Below are positions 44,637 through 53,429 of a DNA stretch of 64,000 nt, in pieces; the stretch's first letter is position 1, and each line of letters opens with the position of its first letter. The notes below the pieces were generated by a model. That model did not search any database and was not told the DNA's origin. It worked only from the letters and a program-made list of their open reading frames with translations. This DNA comes from Altererythrobacter sp. H2. GTDB taxonomy: Bacteria; Pseudomonadota; Alphaproteobacteria; Sphingomonadales; Sphingomonadaceae. Position numbers and translations under genes: made by a program. Location: NCBI RefSeq assembly GCF_035319885.1, contig NZ_CP141285.1, positions 992,001 through 1,056,000 of the forward strand, in the 5' to 3' direction.

Positions 44637-45623
44637 ATGGTTCCGTCCGATTTCGCATATGCGCCGACTCAGGATGTCCAGCCCTTGCCCCTTTCCGTCA
44701 CCATCATGTCCGATAGCGATCAACTGCGCACTGACTGGTGTGAAGATGCCGACATGGCGGGGCTGGCGCTCGCGCATTTCGGCCCCTTGTCCGAAGAACA
44801 GACTGCGGCTGACGGCGATCTGGAGCCAACGCTCGGCGATATGGTGGTGGTCGATTGCCCGGGTGACGAGCCTGCGGCCCTCGCCGCGCTGGCCAGCCTT
44901 GACATGCGGGCGGCCCGGGCCGGATCCGAAATGGTGGTCGCCACAACGCCGGGTGCGCTTGACGCAGTATTCGCCTGCCTCGACCAGTCGCGGGCCGAAA
45001 TCCTCGTCGATCCGTCAAGGGGGGAGCGCGTGGTTGCGCTCGGCTGGATGATGGCGCGCAGTTCCGGCGCCCGGCTGCGCGATATTTCGGATGACGACCG
45101 CCTGTCGCTCTTGCGCCTGACGGAGCAGGTAGCCGAGATCGCCGAGCGGCTGGAACGGCTGGGGCAGCAGGGATTAGGGGCAGGTGGCGGCGCATTCCGG
45201 TTTGAATCGCCCGGTCAGGCTTTCCGCAGCGATGCCGATGCCGAACGCACCTTGCTGAACCGCCCCAGGCCGCCTTTGCCCGATCCCCGGCTGGTCCGGC
45301 GGATTATCCAGCAGCGCCAGTTGCGCGCCAAGTATTTCGATGGCGAGCTGTTTGCCGATCCGGCGTGGGACATGCTGCTCGACCTTACAGCTGCCAGGGC
45401 AGAGCACACGCGGGTTTCGGTAACATCGCTCTGCATCGCCAGTGCCGTGCCGCCGACGACGGCGCTGCGCTGGATCAGCCAGATGGTCGATGCCGGCCTG
45501 CTGGAGCGCCAGCAGGATGAGGTCGATCGTCGCCGCGCCTTTATTGCCCTGACGGACAAGGCCGCCGACGCAATGGCTCGCTATTTTGCCGAACTGGGCA
45601 GGGATGCGGCCGGGCTGGTCTGA
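44637..45623 (+). CDS. MarR-like winged-helix regulator with N-terminal receiver-like domain
   Basis: 328 residues. The C-terminal part (about 240-320) forms a MarR-type winged helix with TSLCIASAVPPTTALRWISQMVDAGLLERQQDEVDRRRAFIALT. The N-terminal 130 residues (VTIMSDSDQLRTDWC ... LGDMVVVDCPGD) resemble a receiver-like Rossmann domain but lack a clear DD/D/K set. Its tail overlaps the convergent siroheme gene by 43 bases. No effector is evident. Confidence 0.7.
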   Translation: MVPSDFAYAPTQDVQPLPLSVTIMSDSDQLRTDWCEDADMAGLALAHFGPLSEEQTAADGDLEPTLGDMVVVDCPGDEPAALAALASLDMRAARAGSEMVVATTPGALDAVFACLDQSRAEILVDPSRGERVVALGWMMARSSGARLRDISDDDRLSLLRLTEQVAEIAERLERLGQQGLGAGGGAFRFESPGQAFRSDADAERTLLNRPRPPLPDPRLVRRIIQQRQLRAKYFDGELFADPAWDMLLDLTAARAEHTRVSVTSLCIASAVPPTTALRWISQMVDAGLLERQQDEVDRRRAFIALTDKAADAMARYFAELGRDAAGLV

Positions 45624-46414
45624 CCGGCAAGGCGCAGTTCGACCACCAGCCCCTCTGCCGCACCACTGAATGGCAGCTTGTAGCGCGCCGCATCGGCCCG
45701 CGCGCGGGCCAGGATGGCGGGGCCGATCTGCGGATCGTGCAGGATCGTGTCGGCTTCGCCCAGCAACCTGGCCTGCCGCAGGGTGAGGTCTTCCGGGTCA
45801 TTGCTGGCCAGGGTGAAGACATGGCGGGCGGGTTCTGCTGGGGACGCTGCTTCGGCCAGCCACGCGTCGAGCTTAGCCACCGAACCCGGGTTGAACGGAT
45901 CGAGCATGGCGCCTTCCTGCAAGGCTGCATCAATCGCGCGGCGACGCTCGGCCCCGTCCGGCCAGCGCGCGCGCATGGCGTCGCGGGCGTCCGACAGAGC
46001 CTGAGCCAGCGGCCCCAGCGACTGGGGGAGCAGGCGTTCCAGCCGCAGCCGCAATTGCTTGGCCAGCCCCGCGCTCGCGCCAGACGTCGAAACCGCGACC
46101 AGCACCGGTTCCCGGTCGAGAATGCTAGGCAGGGTGAAATCGCACAGCTCGGGCTGGTCAGCGACATTGACCAGCAGCCCGCGCCGCTTGAGCCGCAGGG
46201 CGACCGCTTCTGCCTCGCGCTCGTCGTCCAGCGCCACGAAAACGAGGCGCGCCATATGTGCCTCCGCTTCGCTGCACGGGATGCCGCCAGCCCGCTCGAC
46301 CAGGCGGCGCTTGGCATCGCCCATCTGGCCTTCGCCCACCACCACCACATGCACCCCGCGCACCCGGTGGAACAGGGGCAGGCTGCCAATGCCGCCGGTC
46401 GAAGGCCCGCTCAT
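45581..46414 (-). CDS. Siroheme synthase N-terminal-like protein with methyltransferase remnant
   Basis: 277 residues. The NAD-binding precorrin-2 dehydrogenase domain (GVHVVVVGEGQMGDAKRRLVERAG, then VSTSGASAGLAKQLRLRLERLLP) resembles the CysG N-terminal region. After about residue 195 comes FTLASNDPEDLTLRQARLLGEADTILHDP, which resembles the start of the CysG methyltransferase domain without the GAGPGD motif, and then the protein ends. It probably oxidises precorrin-2 to sirohydrochlorin and may add iron. It lies directly after lysA. Confidence 0.8.
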   Translation of the reverse strand: MSGPSTGGIGSLPLFHRVRGVHVVVVGEGQMGDAKRRLVERAGGIPCSEAEAHMARLVFVALDDEREAEAVALRLKRRGLLVNVADQPELCDFTLPSILDREPVLVAVSTSGASAGLAKQLRLRLERLLPQSLGPLAQALSDARDAMRARWPDGAERRRAIDAALQEGAMLDPFNPGSVAKLDAWLAEAASPAEPARHVFTLASNDPEDLTLRQARLLGEADTILHDPQIGPAILARARADAARYKLPFSGAAEGLVVELRLAGQTSPAASLPSSAK

Positions 46415-46415
46415 C

Positions 46416-47690
46416 TCAGGCAAGCCATTCCGGCACGCGCTCGGCATCCATGATTGCGGCGGCATCGAGCCGGTCGGCGACCACGGCAAACCGGTCACCG
46501 TCAACCAGCACCTCGGCCACGAAACCGCGCGAATTGTAGGAACTGGCCATGGTCGCGCCATAGGCCCCGGCGGTGCGGAACACTGCCAGATCGCCCGACA
46601 CCAGCGCATCGCAATCGCGATCCGTGGCAAAGGTGTCACCGGTTTCGCAGATCGGGCCGACGATATTGGCGGTCATCCGCTCACCCCTTGGCATCACTGC
46701 CTCGAAATCGTGCCAGGCGCCATAGAGCGCCGGGCGGGCGAGATCGTTCATTGCCGCATCCACGATCACGAACGGCGGGCCGTTGCCTCCGCGCTTGACC
46801 CGGATCACCCGCGTCAGCAGCACCCCGGCATTGCCCGCGATCACCCGGCCTGGTTCAAAGGTCAGCTGCACGTCCCACCCCTTGGTCGCGCGGGCGACCA
46901 TCGCCCCGTATTCGGCCGGAGAGGGGAGCACTTCGCCGCGCCGGTAAGGCACGCCGAGCCCGCCGCCCAGATCGACATGGGTGATGGTGTGCCCCACTGC
47001 CCGCAGGTCTGCCACCAGCGCGCCGACCTTGGCAAAGGCGGTCTCGAGCGGTTCAAGGTCGGCCAGCTGGCTGCCGATGTGGATCGCCACGCCGCGCAGG
47101 TTCAGACCGGGAAGGGCAGCGAGCTCGGCGAAGGTTTCGCGCGCGCGCATCAGCGGCACGCCGAACTTGTTCTCCGCCTTGCCGGTGGAGATCTTGGCAT
47201 GGGTCTTCGCGTCGACATCGGGGTTGACCCGCAGGCAGGCCGGGGCGCTCTGGCCCCGCGCAGCGGCGAGGGCGGCGAGTTCCCGCCCTTCCTCGCGCGA
47301 TTCGATATTGAACTGGCCAATCCCCTGGTCGAGACCCAGCGCCAGCTCGGCGTCGGTCTTGCCCACGCCGGAAAAGACGATTTTTTCCGGTGCCATCCCG
47401 GCTGCCAGCGCCCGCATCAGCTCGCCGCCCGAAACCACATCCGCGCCAAAACCCTGGCGCTGCAGCACCCTGAGCACGGCCAGATTGGGGTTGGACTTGA
47501 CCGCGAAGGCGATCAGCGGCTCCTGTCCGTTGGTGCCCAAGGGCGCCAGCGCCTCGCGGAACACCTGCCCGTGCCGTTCAAGCGTGGCGCGGGAATAGAC
47601 ATAGACCGGCGTGCCGACCTCTGCCGCAATCCGGGGCAGGGGCACACCTTCGGCGTGCATCACGCCATCGATCAGGCTGAAATGGTCCAT
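46416..47690 (-). CDS. lysA: Diaminopimelate decarboxylase
   Basis: 424 residues, full length. The PLP lysine lies in IAFAVKSNPNLAVLR (Lys65), the GGGLGVPY loop in LGGGLGVPY, and the CETGD motif in PICETGDTF. It makes lysine from meso-diaminopimelate. It lies four bases after the lptM-like gene and one base before the siroheme-like gene on the minus strand. Confidence 0.97.
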   Translation of the reverse strand: MDHFSLIDGVMHAEGVPLPRIAAEVGTPVYVYSRATLERHGQVFREALAPLGTNGQEPLIAFAVKSNPNLAVLRVLQRQGFGADVVSGGELMRALAAGMAPEKIVFSGVGKTDAELALGLDQGIGQFNIESREEGRELAALAAARGQSAPACLRVNPDVDAKTHAKISTGKAENKFGVPLMRARETFAELAALPGLNLRGVAIHIGSQLADLEPLETAFAKVGALVADLRAVGHTITHVDLGGGLGVPYRRGEVLPSPAEYGAMVARATKGWDVQLTFEPGRVIAGNAGVLLTRVIRVKRGGNGPPFVIVDAAMNDLARPALYGAWHDFEAVMPRGERMTANIVGPICETGDTFATDRDCDALVSGDLAVFRTAGAYGATMASSYNSRGFVAEVLVDGDRFAVVADRLDAAAIMDAERVPEWLA

Positions 47691-47694
47691 GGTT

Positions 47695-47934
47695 CTACTC
47701 GGGCGGGAGATCGAAGGGATCGTCGGCCCGTTCTTCCGAGCGGCGGCGCAGTTCGACGCTGCGCTCAGGCGCGGCCTGGGTCGGGGGTGTCAGCAATTCT
47801 TCCGGCGACTTGGGTTCCGATGCGCCGAGCGGCGGCGGGGGCAACTGCTCGCCCGCCAGCGGTTTGAGATCGGCACGCTGGCCGCAGGCAGTCAGGGCAA
47901 GGGCAGCAGCAAAGGCGAGCGCGATACGCATCAT
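47695..47934 (-). CDS. lptM: LptM-like small lipoprotein
   Basis: 79 residues. [26 protein letters not shown] has a lipobox (LTAC) and the GQRADLKP-like start of the mature part; the rest is proline-rich. Small lipoproteins of this kind (YifL/LptM) lie in front of lysA or dapF and assist LptD assembly in E. coli. The start overlaps the argH stop by four bases. Confidence 0.8.
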   Translation of the reverse strand: MMRIALAFAAALALTACGQRADLKPLAGEQLPPPPLGASEPKSPEELLTPPTQAAPERSVELRRRSEERADDPFDLPPE

Positions 47935-49346
47935 GTCTCCATTCCCAGTGCAATGCGGGCGGCAGCGACCTGTTCCCTTACCCGCACCGGCGCTGTTCCG
48001 CCATGGCTGGCCCGGGCTGCCACCGACGCCTCGACCGAGAGGGCCGCAAACACCCGCTCGTCGATCCGCGAGTCGATGGCCTGCAGGTCAGCCAGCGACA
48101 GCGCGTCGAGCGCAATGCCCCGGCTTTCCGCCAGCCTGACCGCCGCGCCCGTGATATGGTGCGCTTCGCGAAAGGGGATGTCGGCCTGCCGCACCAGCCA
48201 GTCAGCGAGGTCAGTGGCGGTGGCATAGCCCAGCTCCGCCGCCTGCCGCATCCGCGCGGTGTGGAACGTGCTGTCTGCCACCATCCCCGTCATCGCGGCA
48301 ATCGACAGAGCGAGCAGGCTGGCCGCTTCGAACACCGGCGGCTTGTCGTCCTGCATGTCCTTCGAATAGGCCAGCGGCAGGCCTTTCATGGTGATCATCA
48401 GGCTGGTGAGGCAGCCGATGATCCGCCCGGAATGCCCGCGCACCAGTTCAGCCGCATCGGGGTTCTTCTTCTGCGGCATGATGCTGCTGCCAGTGCTGAG
48501 CGCATCGGGCAGGCGGATGAAGCCGAACGGCTGGCTGGCCCAGAGGATCATTTCCTCGGCCAGGCGGCTCAGGTGCAGCGAGCACTGTGCCGCCGCCATC
48601 AGGTAATCGAGCGCGAAGTCGCGGTCGCTGACCGAATCCAGGCTGTTGGCGGTCGGCTGGTCAAACCCGAGCGCGGCGGCGGTTGCATCGCGGTCGATCG
48701 GGAAGCCGGTCCCGGCGAGGGCCGCGCTGCCGAGGGGGCACTGGTTGAGCCGCGCCCTGGCATCGGCAAAGCGGCTGCGATCCCGCCGCGCCATTTCGTA
48801 ATAGGCCATCAGGTGGTGGCCCAGCGTGACCGGCTGTGCGGTCTGCAAGTGGGTGTAGCCGGGCATGATGCTCTCGGCGTGCTCGCCCGCGCGGGTGACG
48901 AGGGCGCGCTGGAGTTCCGCCAGCCCGGCATCGGCCTGGTCCATGGCGTCGCGCACCCACAGGCGGAAATCGGTTGCCACCTGGTCGTTGCGGCTGCGCG
49001 CAGTGTGGAGCCTGCCTGCCGCCGCGCCGACCAGTTCGGCAAGCCGGCTCTCGACTGTCATGTGGATGTCTTCGAGGCTCCAGTCTTCCGGCACCCCGTC
49101 GCGCTCGTATTCGGCAGCGATCCGGTCGAGCCCGTCGATGATGATATCGGCATCGTCGATGCTGACGATCTTCTGAGCGGCGAGCATCGCGACATGGGCC
49201 TTCGATCCGGCGATATCCTGCCGCCACAGCGCCTTGTCGAACGGGATCGAGGCGTTGATTTCGCGCATGATCGCGCTAGGGCCTTCGGCGAACCTGCCGC
49301 CCCACATCCTGTTGGAGCCTGTATCCATGTCCCGCTGGTCGCTCAT
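47931..49346 (-). CDS. argH: Argininosuccinate lyase
   Basis: 471 residues. [24 protein letters not shown] and the [19 protein letters not shown] signature are diagnostic of ArgH, which cleaves argininosuccinate to arginine and fumarate. The chosen ATG is preceded by AAGGA. With this start the gene overlaps the divergent TlpA lipoprotein gene by 20 bases; a start at 49328 ([11 protein letters not shown]) would reduce the overlap to two bases. Confidence 0.96.
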   Translation of the reverse strand: MSDQRDMDTGSNRMWGGRFAEGPSAIMREINASIPFDKALWRQDIAGSKAHVAMLAAQKIVSIDDADIIIDGLDRIAAEYERDGVPEDWSLEDIHMTVESRLAELVGAAAGRLHTARSRNDQVATDFRLWVRDAMDQADAGLAELQRALVTRAGEHAESIMPGYTHLQTAQPVTLGHHLMAYYEMARRDRSRFADARARLNQCPLGSAALAGTGFPIDRDATAAALGFDQPTANSLDSVSDRDFALDYLMAAAQCSLHLSRLAEEMILWASQPFGFIRLPDALSTGSSIMPQKKNPDAAELVRGHSGRIIGCLTSLMITMKGLPLAYSKDMQDDKPPVFEAASLLALSIAAMTGMVADSTFHTARMRQAAELGYATATDLADWLVRQADIPFREAHHITGAAVRLAESRGIALDALSLADLQAIDSRIDERVFAALSVEASVAARASHGGTAPVRVREQVAAARIALGMET

Positions 49347-49899
49347 CGTTGTCCTTGCCCTGGCCCTCGCCGGTGGGGGCTGCGATAGGCAAGCGGCGGA
49401 CACTGCGCAAGGCGAGCCCGCGTTGGCGGGGGGCAAGACCTTCTTGCCCGGCCAGATCGACCGGGCCAACGCCGGCGCGCTGATGCCGGCCGTCACCCTG
49501 CGCGATCCGCAGGGGCGGGAGCTTAACCTCGGCGCATTGCAGGGGCAGCCGGTGCTGGTGAACCTGTGGGCGACCTGGTGCGCGCCCTGCGTGGTCGAAA
49601 TGCCGATGCTGGACGAACTGGCCGTGGAACTGGACGGCGCGCTGCGAGTGGTCACCGTCAGTCAGGATCTGGGCGGGGCGGACAAGGTGGTGCCGTTCTT
49701 CGCCCAGCGCAGCTTCGAGCGGCTGGAGCCGTGGCTCGACCCGAACAGCGAGCTTGGCTTCAGGGTCGAAAGCGACGTGCTGCCGACAACGGTCCTCTAT
49801 GACGCGAGCGGACTGGAGGTCTGGCGCGTGGTCGGCGAATACGATTGGTCCAGCGCCGCTGCACGGGAGGCGATCGCCGAAGCGAGCGCCCCCCGCTGA
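49327..49899 (+). CDS. TlpA-like thioredoxin-fold lipoprotein
   Basis: 190 residues. A signal peptide with lipobox (LAGGGC) is followed by a TlpA domain whose active site is [13 protein letters not shown]. It should act in the periplasm as a disulfide reductase, for example in cytochrome c maturation. GGAG lies before the ATG, inside the argH 5' end. The last residues end at SAPR; the gene is convergent with the DUF3011 gene. Confidence 0.9.
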   Translation: MSRWSLIVVLALALAGGGCDRQAADTAQGEPALAGGKTFLPGQIDRANAGALMPAVTLRDPQGRELNLGALQGQPVLVNLWATWCAPCVVEMPMLDELAVELDGALRVVTVSQDLGGADKVVPFFAQRSFERLEPWLDPNSELGFRVESDVLPTTVLYDASGLEVWRVVGEYDWSSAAAREAIAEASAPR

Positions 49900-49907
49900 G
49901 CTGCCGC

Positions 49908-50756
49908 TCAGTTGATGAAATCGAGTTCCAGCACCCGGCGCGAAGTGGCCCGACAGCGCATGGGGGCCTGGCTTTCTGCCCCGTCGTAACTGATGGTGGT
50001 CCGTGCATCGAAGCGCCAGCTGCTGCTGCCTGCCTCGTCCAGCCGGTCGAGACTGTCGAGCCGCAGCACTGTGCCGCCGACCGCGCCGACCTGTTTGGCA
50101 GCTTCGTTCAGGCACCGCTGCATGGGCTGGCGCGCGTTGGCGGGGATCAGGTTGAGATCAGCCTGAATTGCTGCTGGCCTGCCGGGCCGGTAATTGTCGT
50201 CGTGCGTGTAGTTATCGTCTTTCTTCTTCTTGCTCGCCAGCAGTGCGATCAGGCCGGCCGCGATCACCGCGCCACCGATCACGAGACCGGCGTTGGGGCC
50301 CTTGTCCTCGTCATGATGGCCATAGTCGCCGGGCCGGAAATTGCCGTAGCCATAGGCGAAGGTGGCCCGGCAATCGTTGCGGACCCACACGTTGCGGCTG
50401 TTGAAGCCCCAGTCGCGGTTCAGCTTGCACTGTCCGCTGTGGCGCTTGATCAGGGTGACGCGGTTTCCGGTGCTCACCCGGCAGCGCCGCTCCTGCCTGC
50501 CGGCCGCCGCGCAGTCGATCTGGCCCTTGTAGCCGCCATACTGCCAGCTGCCACCCGATCCGCCGAAATTGCCCCCTTGCGAGCTACCGGAGCCGCCGAA
50601 CCCGCGATTGCTTTGCTGGGCCAGATTGGCCGATTGCAAGGCTGCGGCGGCCAGCGGTGCAGGCTCCCGCGCCAGTGCCACCGGCGAGACGACCTGGGAC
50701 ACCAGCAGCGCCCCGGCTGCACCCATGTAAATCGCGTTACGTCCACCCATCGCCAT
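49908..50756 (-). CDS. DUF3011-containing secreted protein
   Basis: 282 residues. A hydrophobic N terminus (IYMGAAGALLVSQVVSPVALA) acts as signal peptide. A glycine/serine-rich stretch precedes a DUF3011 domain with six or more cysteines (DCAAAGRQERRCRV, SGQCKLNRDWGF, VWVRNDCRATF), then a hydrophobic helix (GLVIGGAVIAAGLIALLA) with a KKKKDD basic stop. The start among three nearby ATGs is uncertain. Function unknown. Confidence 0.75.
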   Translation of the reverse strand: MAMGGRNAIYMGAAGALLVSQVVSPVALAREPAPLAAAALQSANLAQQSNRGFGGSGSSQGGNFGGSGGSWQYGGYKGQIDCAAAGRQERRCRVSTGNRVTLIKRHSGQCKLNRDWGFNSRNVWVRNDCRATFAYGYGNFRPGDYGHHDEDKGPNAGLVIGGAVIAAGLIALLASKKKKDDNYTHDDNYRPGRPAAIQADLNLIPANARQPMQRCLNEAAKQVGAVGGTVLRLDSLDRLDEAGSSSWRFDARTTISYDGAESQAPMRCRATSRRVLELDFIN

Positions 50757-50898
50757 ACCCCCCTGACCGTGCGCGAGGCGGCATGTCCCCGCCTGCCTGA
50801 ACAGCGCACGGGAAAGCACCGAGCGGCTGCCAAGCTACGAATATCTACGTAGATTTCGCGTATGTCCAGAGGCGTTCACACGTCTTGCCGTTCGGCAC

Positions 50899-50974
50899 TG
50901 GTGGGCGGTAACGGGCTCGAACCGCTGACCCTCTCGGTGTAAACGAGATGCTCTACCAACTGAGCTAACCGCCC
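50899..50974 (-). tRNA. tRNA-Val (anticodon TAC)
   Basis: Read on the minus strand: acceptor GGGCGGT pairs with ACCGCCC; D stem GCTC/GAGC; anticodon stem TCTCG/CGAGA with loop TTTACAC, so the anticodon is TAC; T arm GCGGTTCGAGCCCGT-like; discriminator A and encoded CCA. Its 5' half lies in the left copy of the element's 44-bp repeat, so the promoter and 5' half come from the inserted element. Confidence 0.95.
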
Positions 50975-50978
50975 CAAC
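50935..50978. repeat. Left attachment repeat of the mini-element
   Basis: 44 bases beginning CGGTGTAAACGAGATGCTCT and ending GCCCCAAC, identical to 53430-53473. It spans the anticodon loop to the 5' end of tRNA-Val and four bases beyond. Confidence 0.93.
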
Positions 50979-50992
50979 GCCGGGAATCCGCC

Positions 50993-51020
50993 ATTACTGC
51001 GGGTTTGCGCGTTCCGTCAA
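50993..51020 (-). promoter_or_regulatory. Element-borne promoter of tRNA-Val
   Basis: On the minus strand TTGACG (51015-51020) and AGTAAT (50993-50998) stand 16 bases apart, upstream of the tRNA 5' end at 50974. The -10 box matches the consensus in four of six positions. It lies inside the inserted element. Confidence 0.55.
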
Positions 51021-51119
51021 CCGGCACGAAACCGGAACGAAGCGGCACCATTCGGAATATCGCGGCGCACAGTGTCCCGTAATAGTCCCGAACCCATCTG
51101 CCCACGCGGGAGGGGTGTG

Positions 51120-51761
51120 ATGATCGCGGCGCTCTATGTCCAAACCGGCGGCAGCTATTACGGCTTGGCCGATGTAGACCCCTGGGATGAAGCGCGTGAC
51201 GCTCGCCAGTATGCAGGCCCGTGGCCAGTGGTCGTGCACCCGCCTTGCCAGCGGTGGGGCAAGCTGTGGGCCGGTCAACCGCTGTGGATCAAGCGGACCG
51301 GCCAGCGCAAGGTGAAGGGTGACGACGCGGGATGCTTTGCCGCTGCGCTCGCATCTGTGCGGAAGTGGGGCGGTGTCCTGGAGCATCCTTGGGGAAGTCA
51401 CGCATGGCCGCATTTCGGCTTGAACGTGCCGCCCCGGTCTGGTGGCTGGATAGCGGCAGACTTTGAAGGCGGTTGGACCTGTTGTGTCGAGCAAGGCCGG
51501 TATGGTCACTACGCCCGCAAGCCTACGCTGCTGTATGCGGTCGGGTGCGATCTGCCGGAACTGCAATGGGGCAAGAGCGATCCGAAATTCCCGCCCGAGG
51601 CGATTGAAAAGCACGGGCTGGCCTATTGCAAGCGCGCCGGAGAACTGGCGTTCAAGGGTGGCGGGACTGACAGCGCCCCCAGGATAGGCACCCCGCCAGC
51701 ATTTCGCGAGCTGTTGCTGAAAATGGCGCGCTCGGTTCAACCTGAATACGGAAGGAAGTGA
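51120..51761 (+). CDS. Phage-like protein with HPPC motif
   Basis: 213 residues. PVVVHPPCQRWGKLWAG near residue 40 and GGVLEHPWGSHAWPHFGL near 90 resemble phage proteins with a methyltransferase-like PPC motif, though no SAM-binding motif was seen. FRELLLKMARS ends it. GGGAGGGG precedes the ATG. The remaining family is unknown; it is the first gene of the mini-element. Confidence 0.65.
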   Translation: MIAALYVQTGGSYYGLADVDPWDEARDARQYAGPWPVVVHPPCQRWGKLWAGQPLWIKRTGQRKVKGDDAGCFAAALASVRKWGGVLEHPWGSHAWPHFGLNVPPRSGGWIAADFEGGWTCCVEQGRYGHYARKPTLLYAVGCDLPELQWGKSDPKFPPEAIEKHGLAYCKRAGELAFKGGGTDSAPRIGTPPAFRELLLKMARSVQPEYGRK

Positions 51762-51762
51762 C

Positions 51763-51957
51763 ATGGATGACTACGACATCGCGGGCGCTGCGACCAAACA
51801 CGCTGACAAGGTGCTTCGCGCGTCTGGTAGCGGCCTGCATAACTATTCGATGGATGGAACGCGGCGGGCTATCTTGTCCGCCATGCTGGACGCAATCGAG
51901 GAAGCCTATCGGGCTGGCGCTGCCTTCGCCACCCGCCGCGCAGGAGAACCGCAATGA
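51763..51957 (+). CDS. Small hypothetical protein of the mini-element
   Basis: 64 residues, mostly helical and charged (MDDYDIAGAATKHADKV ... AIEEAYRAGAAFATRR). GGAAGGAAG stands before the ATG. The start is one base after the previous stop and the end overlaps the next ORF by four bases. No family recognised. Confidence 0.6.
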   Translation: MDDYDIAGAATKHADKVLRASGSGLHNYSMDGTRRAILSAMLDAIEEAYRAGAAFATRRAGEPQ

Positions 51958-52055
51958 GCGTGACCCCCACGCAGGCCGAAGTCGATTTAGGCGACACCTT
52001 TTGGCGAGTTCATCCAATAGAAATCATGGAAACCGGCATGACCCGCGCAGCGTGA
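51954..52055 (+). CDS. Very small ORF of the mini-element
   Basis: 33 residues (MSVTPTQAEVDLGDTFWRVH and 13 more). Its ATG overlaps the TGA of the preceding gene (ATGA), which supports translation coupling. It may be a real peptide or a broken longer gene; no family recognised. Confidence 0.4.
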   Translation: MSVTPTQAEVDLGDTFWRVHPIEIMETGMTRAA

Positions 52056-52089
52056 CCCGCCGCCGCACATTGCCGATGCGAGAGGCGAG

Positions 52090-52350
52090 ATGAGCGCGCA
52101 AGTCCTCTTGACCGAACCCCAGGCAGCAAAGGCGCTGCAAGTCTGTGTCCGCTCGCTGCGTAAGGCTCGGCAGGACGGACGCCTCACCTATGTCTTGATT
52201 GGCAAGTCGGTTCGATACACCATGGAAGACCTGAGGGGCTTCATCGAGGCCTCCCGTCAGGATGCCAAGCCATGCAGGAAACCGACGCCGCGCACCAACG
52301 CGGGCAATCGGGCGGGCAATATCGTCCCGTTCACGGAGCGTAGGGCGTGA
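52090..52350 (+). CDS. Excisionase-like helix-turn-helix protein
   Basis: 86 residues. VLLTEPQAAKALQVCVRSLRKARQDGRLTYVLIGKSVRYTMEDLRGFI is a MerR/Xis-type winged helix as found beside phage integrases. A basic tail follows. Its last bases overlap the integrase GTG start, so it is coupled to it, as expected for an excisionase. Confidence 0.82.
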   Translation: MSAQVLLTEPQAAKALQVCVRSLRKARQDGRLTYVLIGKSVRYTMEDLRGFIEASRQDAKPCRKPTPRTNAGNRAGNIVPFTERRA

Positions 52351-53396
52351 CAGTCTACAAGCCCGCCCACTCGCCCAACTGGCACTATGATTTCCGCTTC
52401 AAGGGCAAGCGGTTTTGCGGCTCGACCGGATGCCCCGGCAAGCGCGAAGCTGAATCCTATGAGCGCCGGATGCGCCACGCGGCTGCCAATCCCGCCAACG
52501 AGCGCCAGACGATCACGCTGGACGAAGCCTGCGGCCTCTACGCCGAACACGCGGGCGAATTGCCGAGCTGGCCCACTATCGAATACATGACCGCCGCGCT
52601 GGTGAAGGGGATCGGGGCCAAGCGCCTGCTGTCGGAGATCAGTCAGCGCGAACTTGAACGCTATTTCGCCAAGCGCAGGGCGGGGCGGTCCAACGCCAGC
52701 GTGAACCGCGAAATGGAGAATGCACGGGCGATCTGGCACCGGGCAAAGAAGGCTCGCTACGAAACCGGCGAAATGCCCGATTGGAAGGCCCTGCGCCTGT
52801 CAGTCCCGACCGCGCCGCCCCGCGAATTGTCAGCCGAGGAACAGGACCGGCTATTCGACCGGATCGCGCCGGATGCCTATGACGCCGTGATGTTCGCCCT
52901 GGTATCAGGCTGGCGTCGGGCCGAAGTGGTCGGGCTGCGATGGTCGGACCTGAACTTGCAGCAAGGCGAGGCGCGCACGAAGATCAAGGGCGGCAATACA
53001 GTCGTCCGCCCACTCAATGCTGCGCTGGTGGCCCTGATAGCCAATCAGCCGAAGGTCGGGCCGTTCGTGTTCACCTATGTCTGCCGCAAGAGCCGGGGCA
53101 AGCGCCGGGAGGGGATGCGCTACCCGCTGACCGCTACCGCCTTGCGCGCCCGGTTCAATGAGGCGAGGGAAGGCATCGAGGGCTTCCGGTTCCACGATCT
53201 GCGCCACACCGCCGCCACCCGTATCTTGCGCGCGACCGGCAATCTGGCAGCGACCGCGAAGGCCCTGCGCCACACCAATTTGAAGACCACGATGCGTTAC
53301 GCGCACGTCCTGGACGATGATGTTCGGGCGGCGCTGGATGCAGGCAATTCCCGCACTATTCCCGCACCTGCCAAGCGCGGCAGGGCGAAAGGCTAA
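52347..53396 (+). CDS. Tyrosine integrase of the mini-element
   Basis: 349 residues with a GTG start overlapping the preceding stop. An N-terminal SAM-like core-binding part (about 50-150) is followed by the catalytic domain: ALVSGWRRAEVVGLRWSDL (Arg), FHDLRHTAATRIL (His-x-x-Arg) and LRHTNLKTTMRYAHV (His and tyrosine nucleophile). It presumably catalyses integration at the anticodon loop of tRNA-Val. The right attachment repeat starts 34 bases after its stop. Confidence 0.95.
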   Translation: MTVYKPAHSPNWHYDFRFKGKRFCGSTGCPGKREAESYERRMRHAAANPANERQTITLDEACGLYAEHAGELPSWPTIEYMTAALVKGIGAKRLLSEISQRELERYFAKRRAGRSNASVNREMENARAIWHRAKKARYETGEMPDWKALRLSVPTAPPRELSAEEQDRLFDRIAPDAYDAVMFALVSGWRRAEVVGLRWSDLNLQQGEARTKIKGGNTVVRPLNAALVALIANQPKVGPFVFTYVCRKSRGKRREGMRYPLTATALRARFNEAREGIEGFRFHDLRHTAATRILRATGNLAATAKALRHTNLKTTMRYAHVLDDDVRAALDAGNSRTIPAPAKRGRAKG

Positions 53397-53429
53397 GCGA
53401 TGCAAGCAGTTATTGAGGATAGCGGATCG

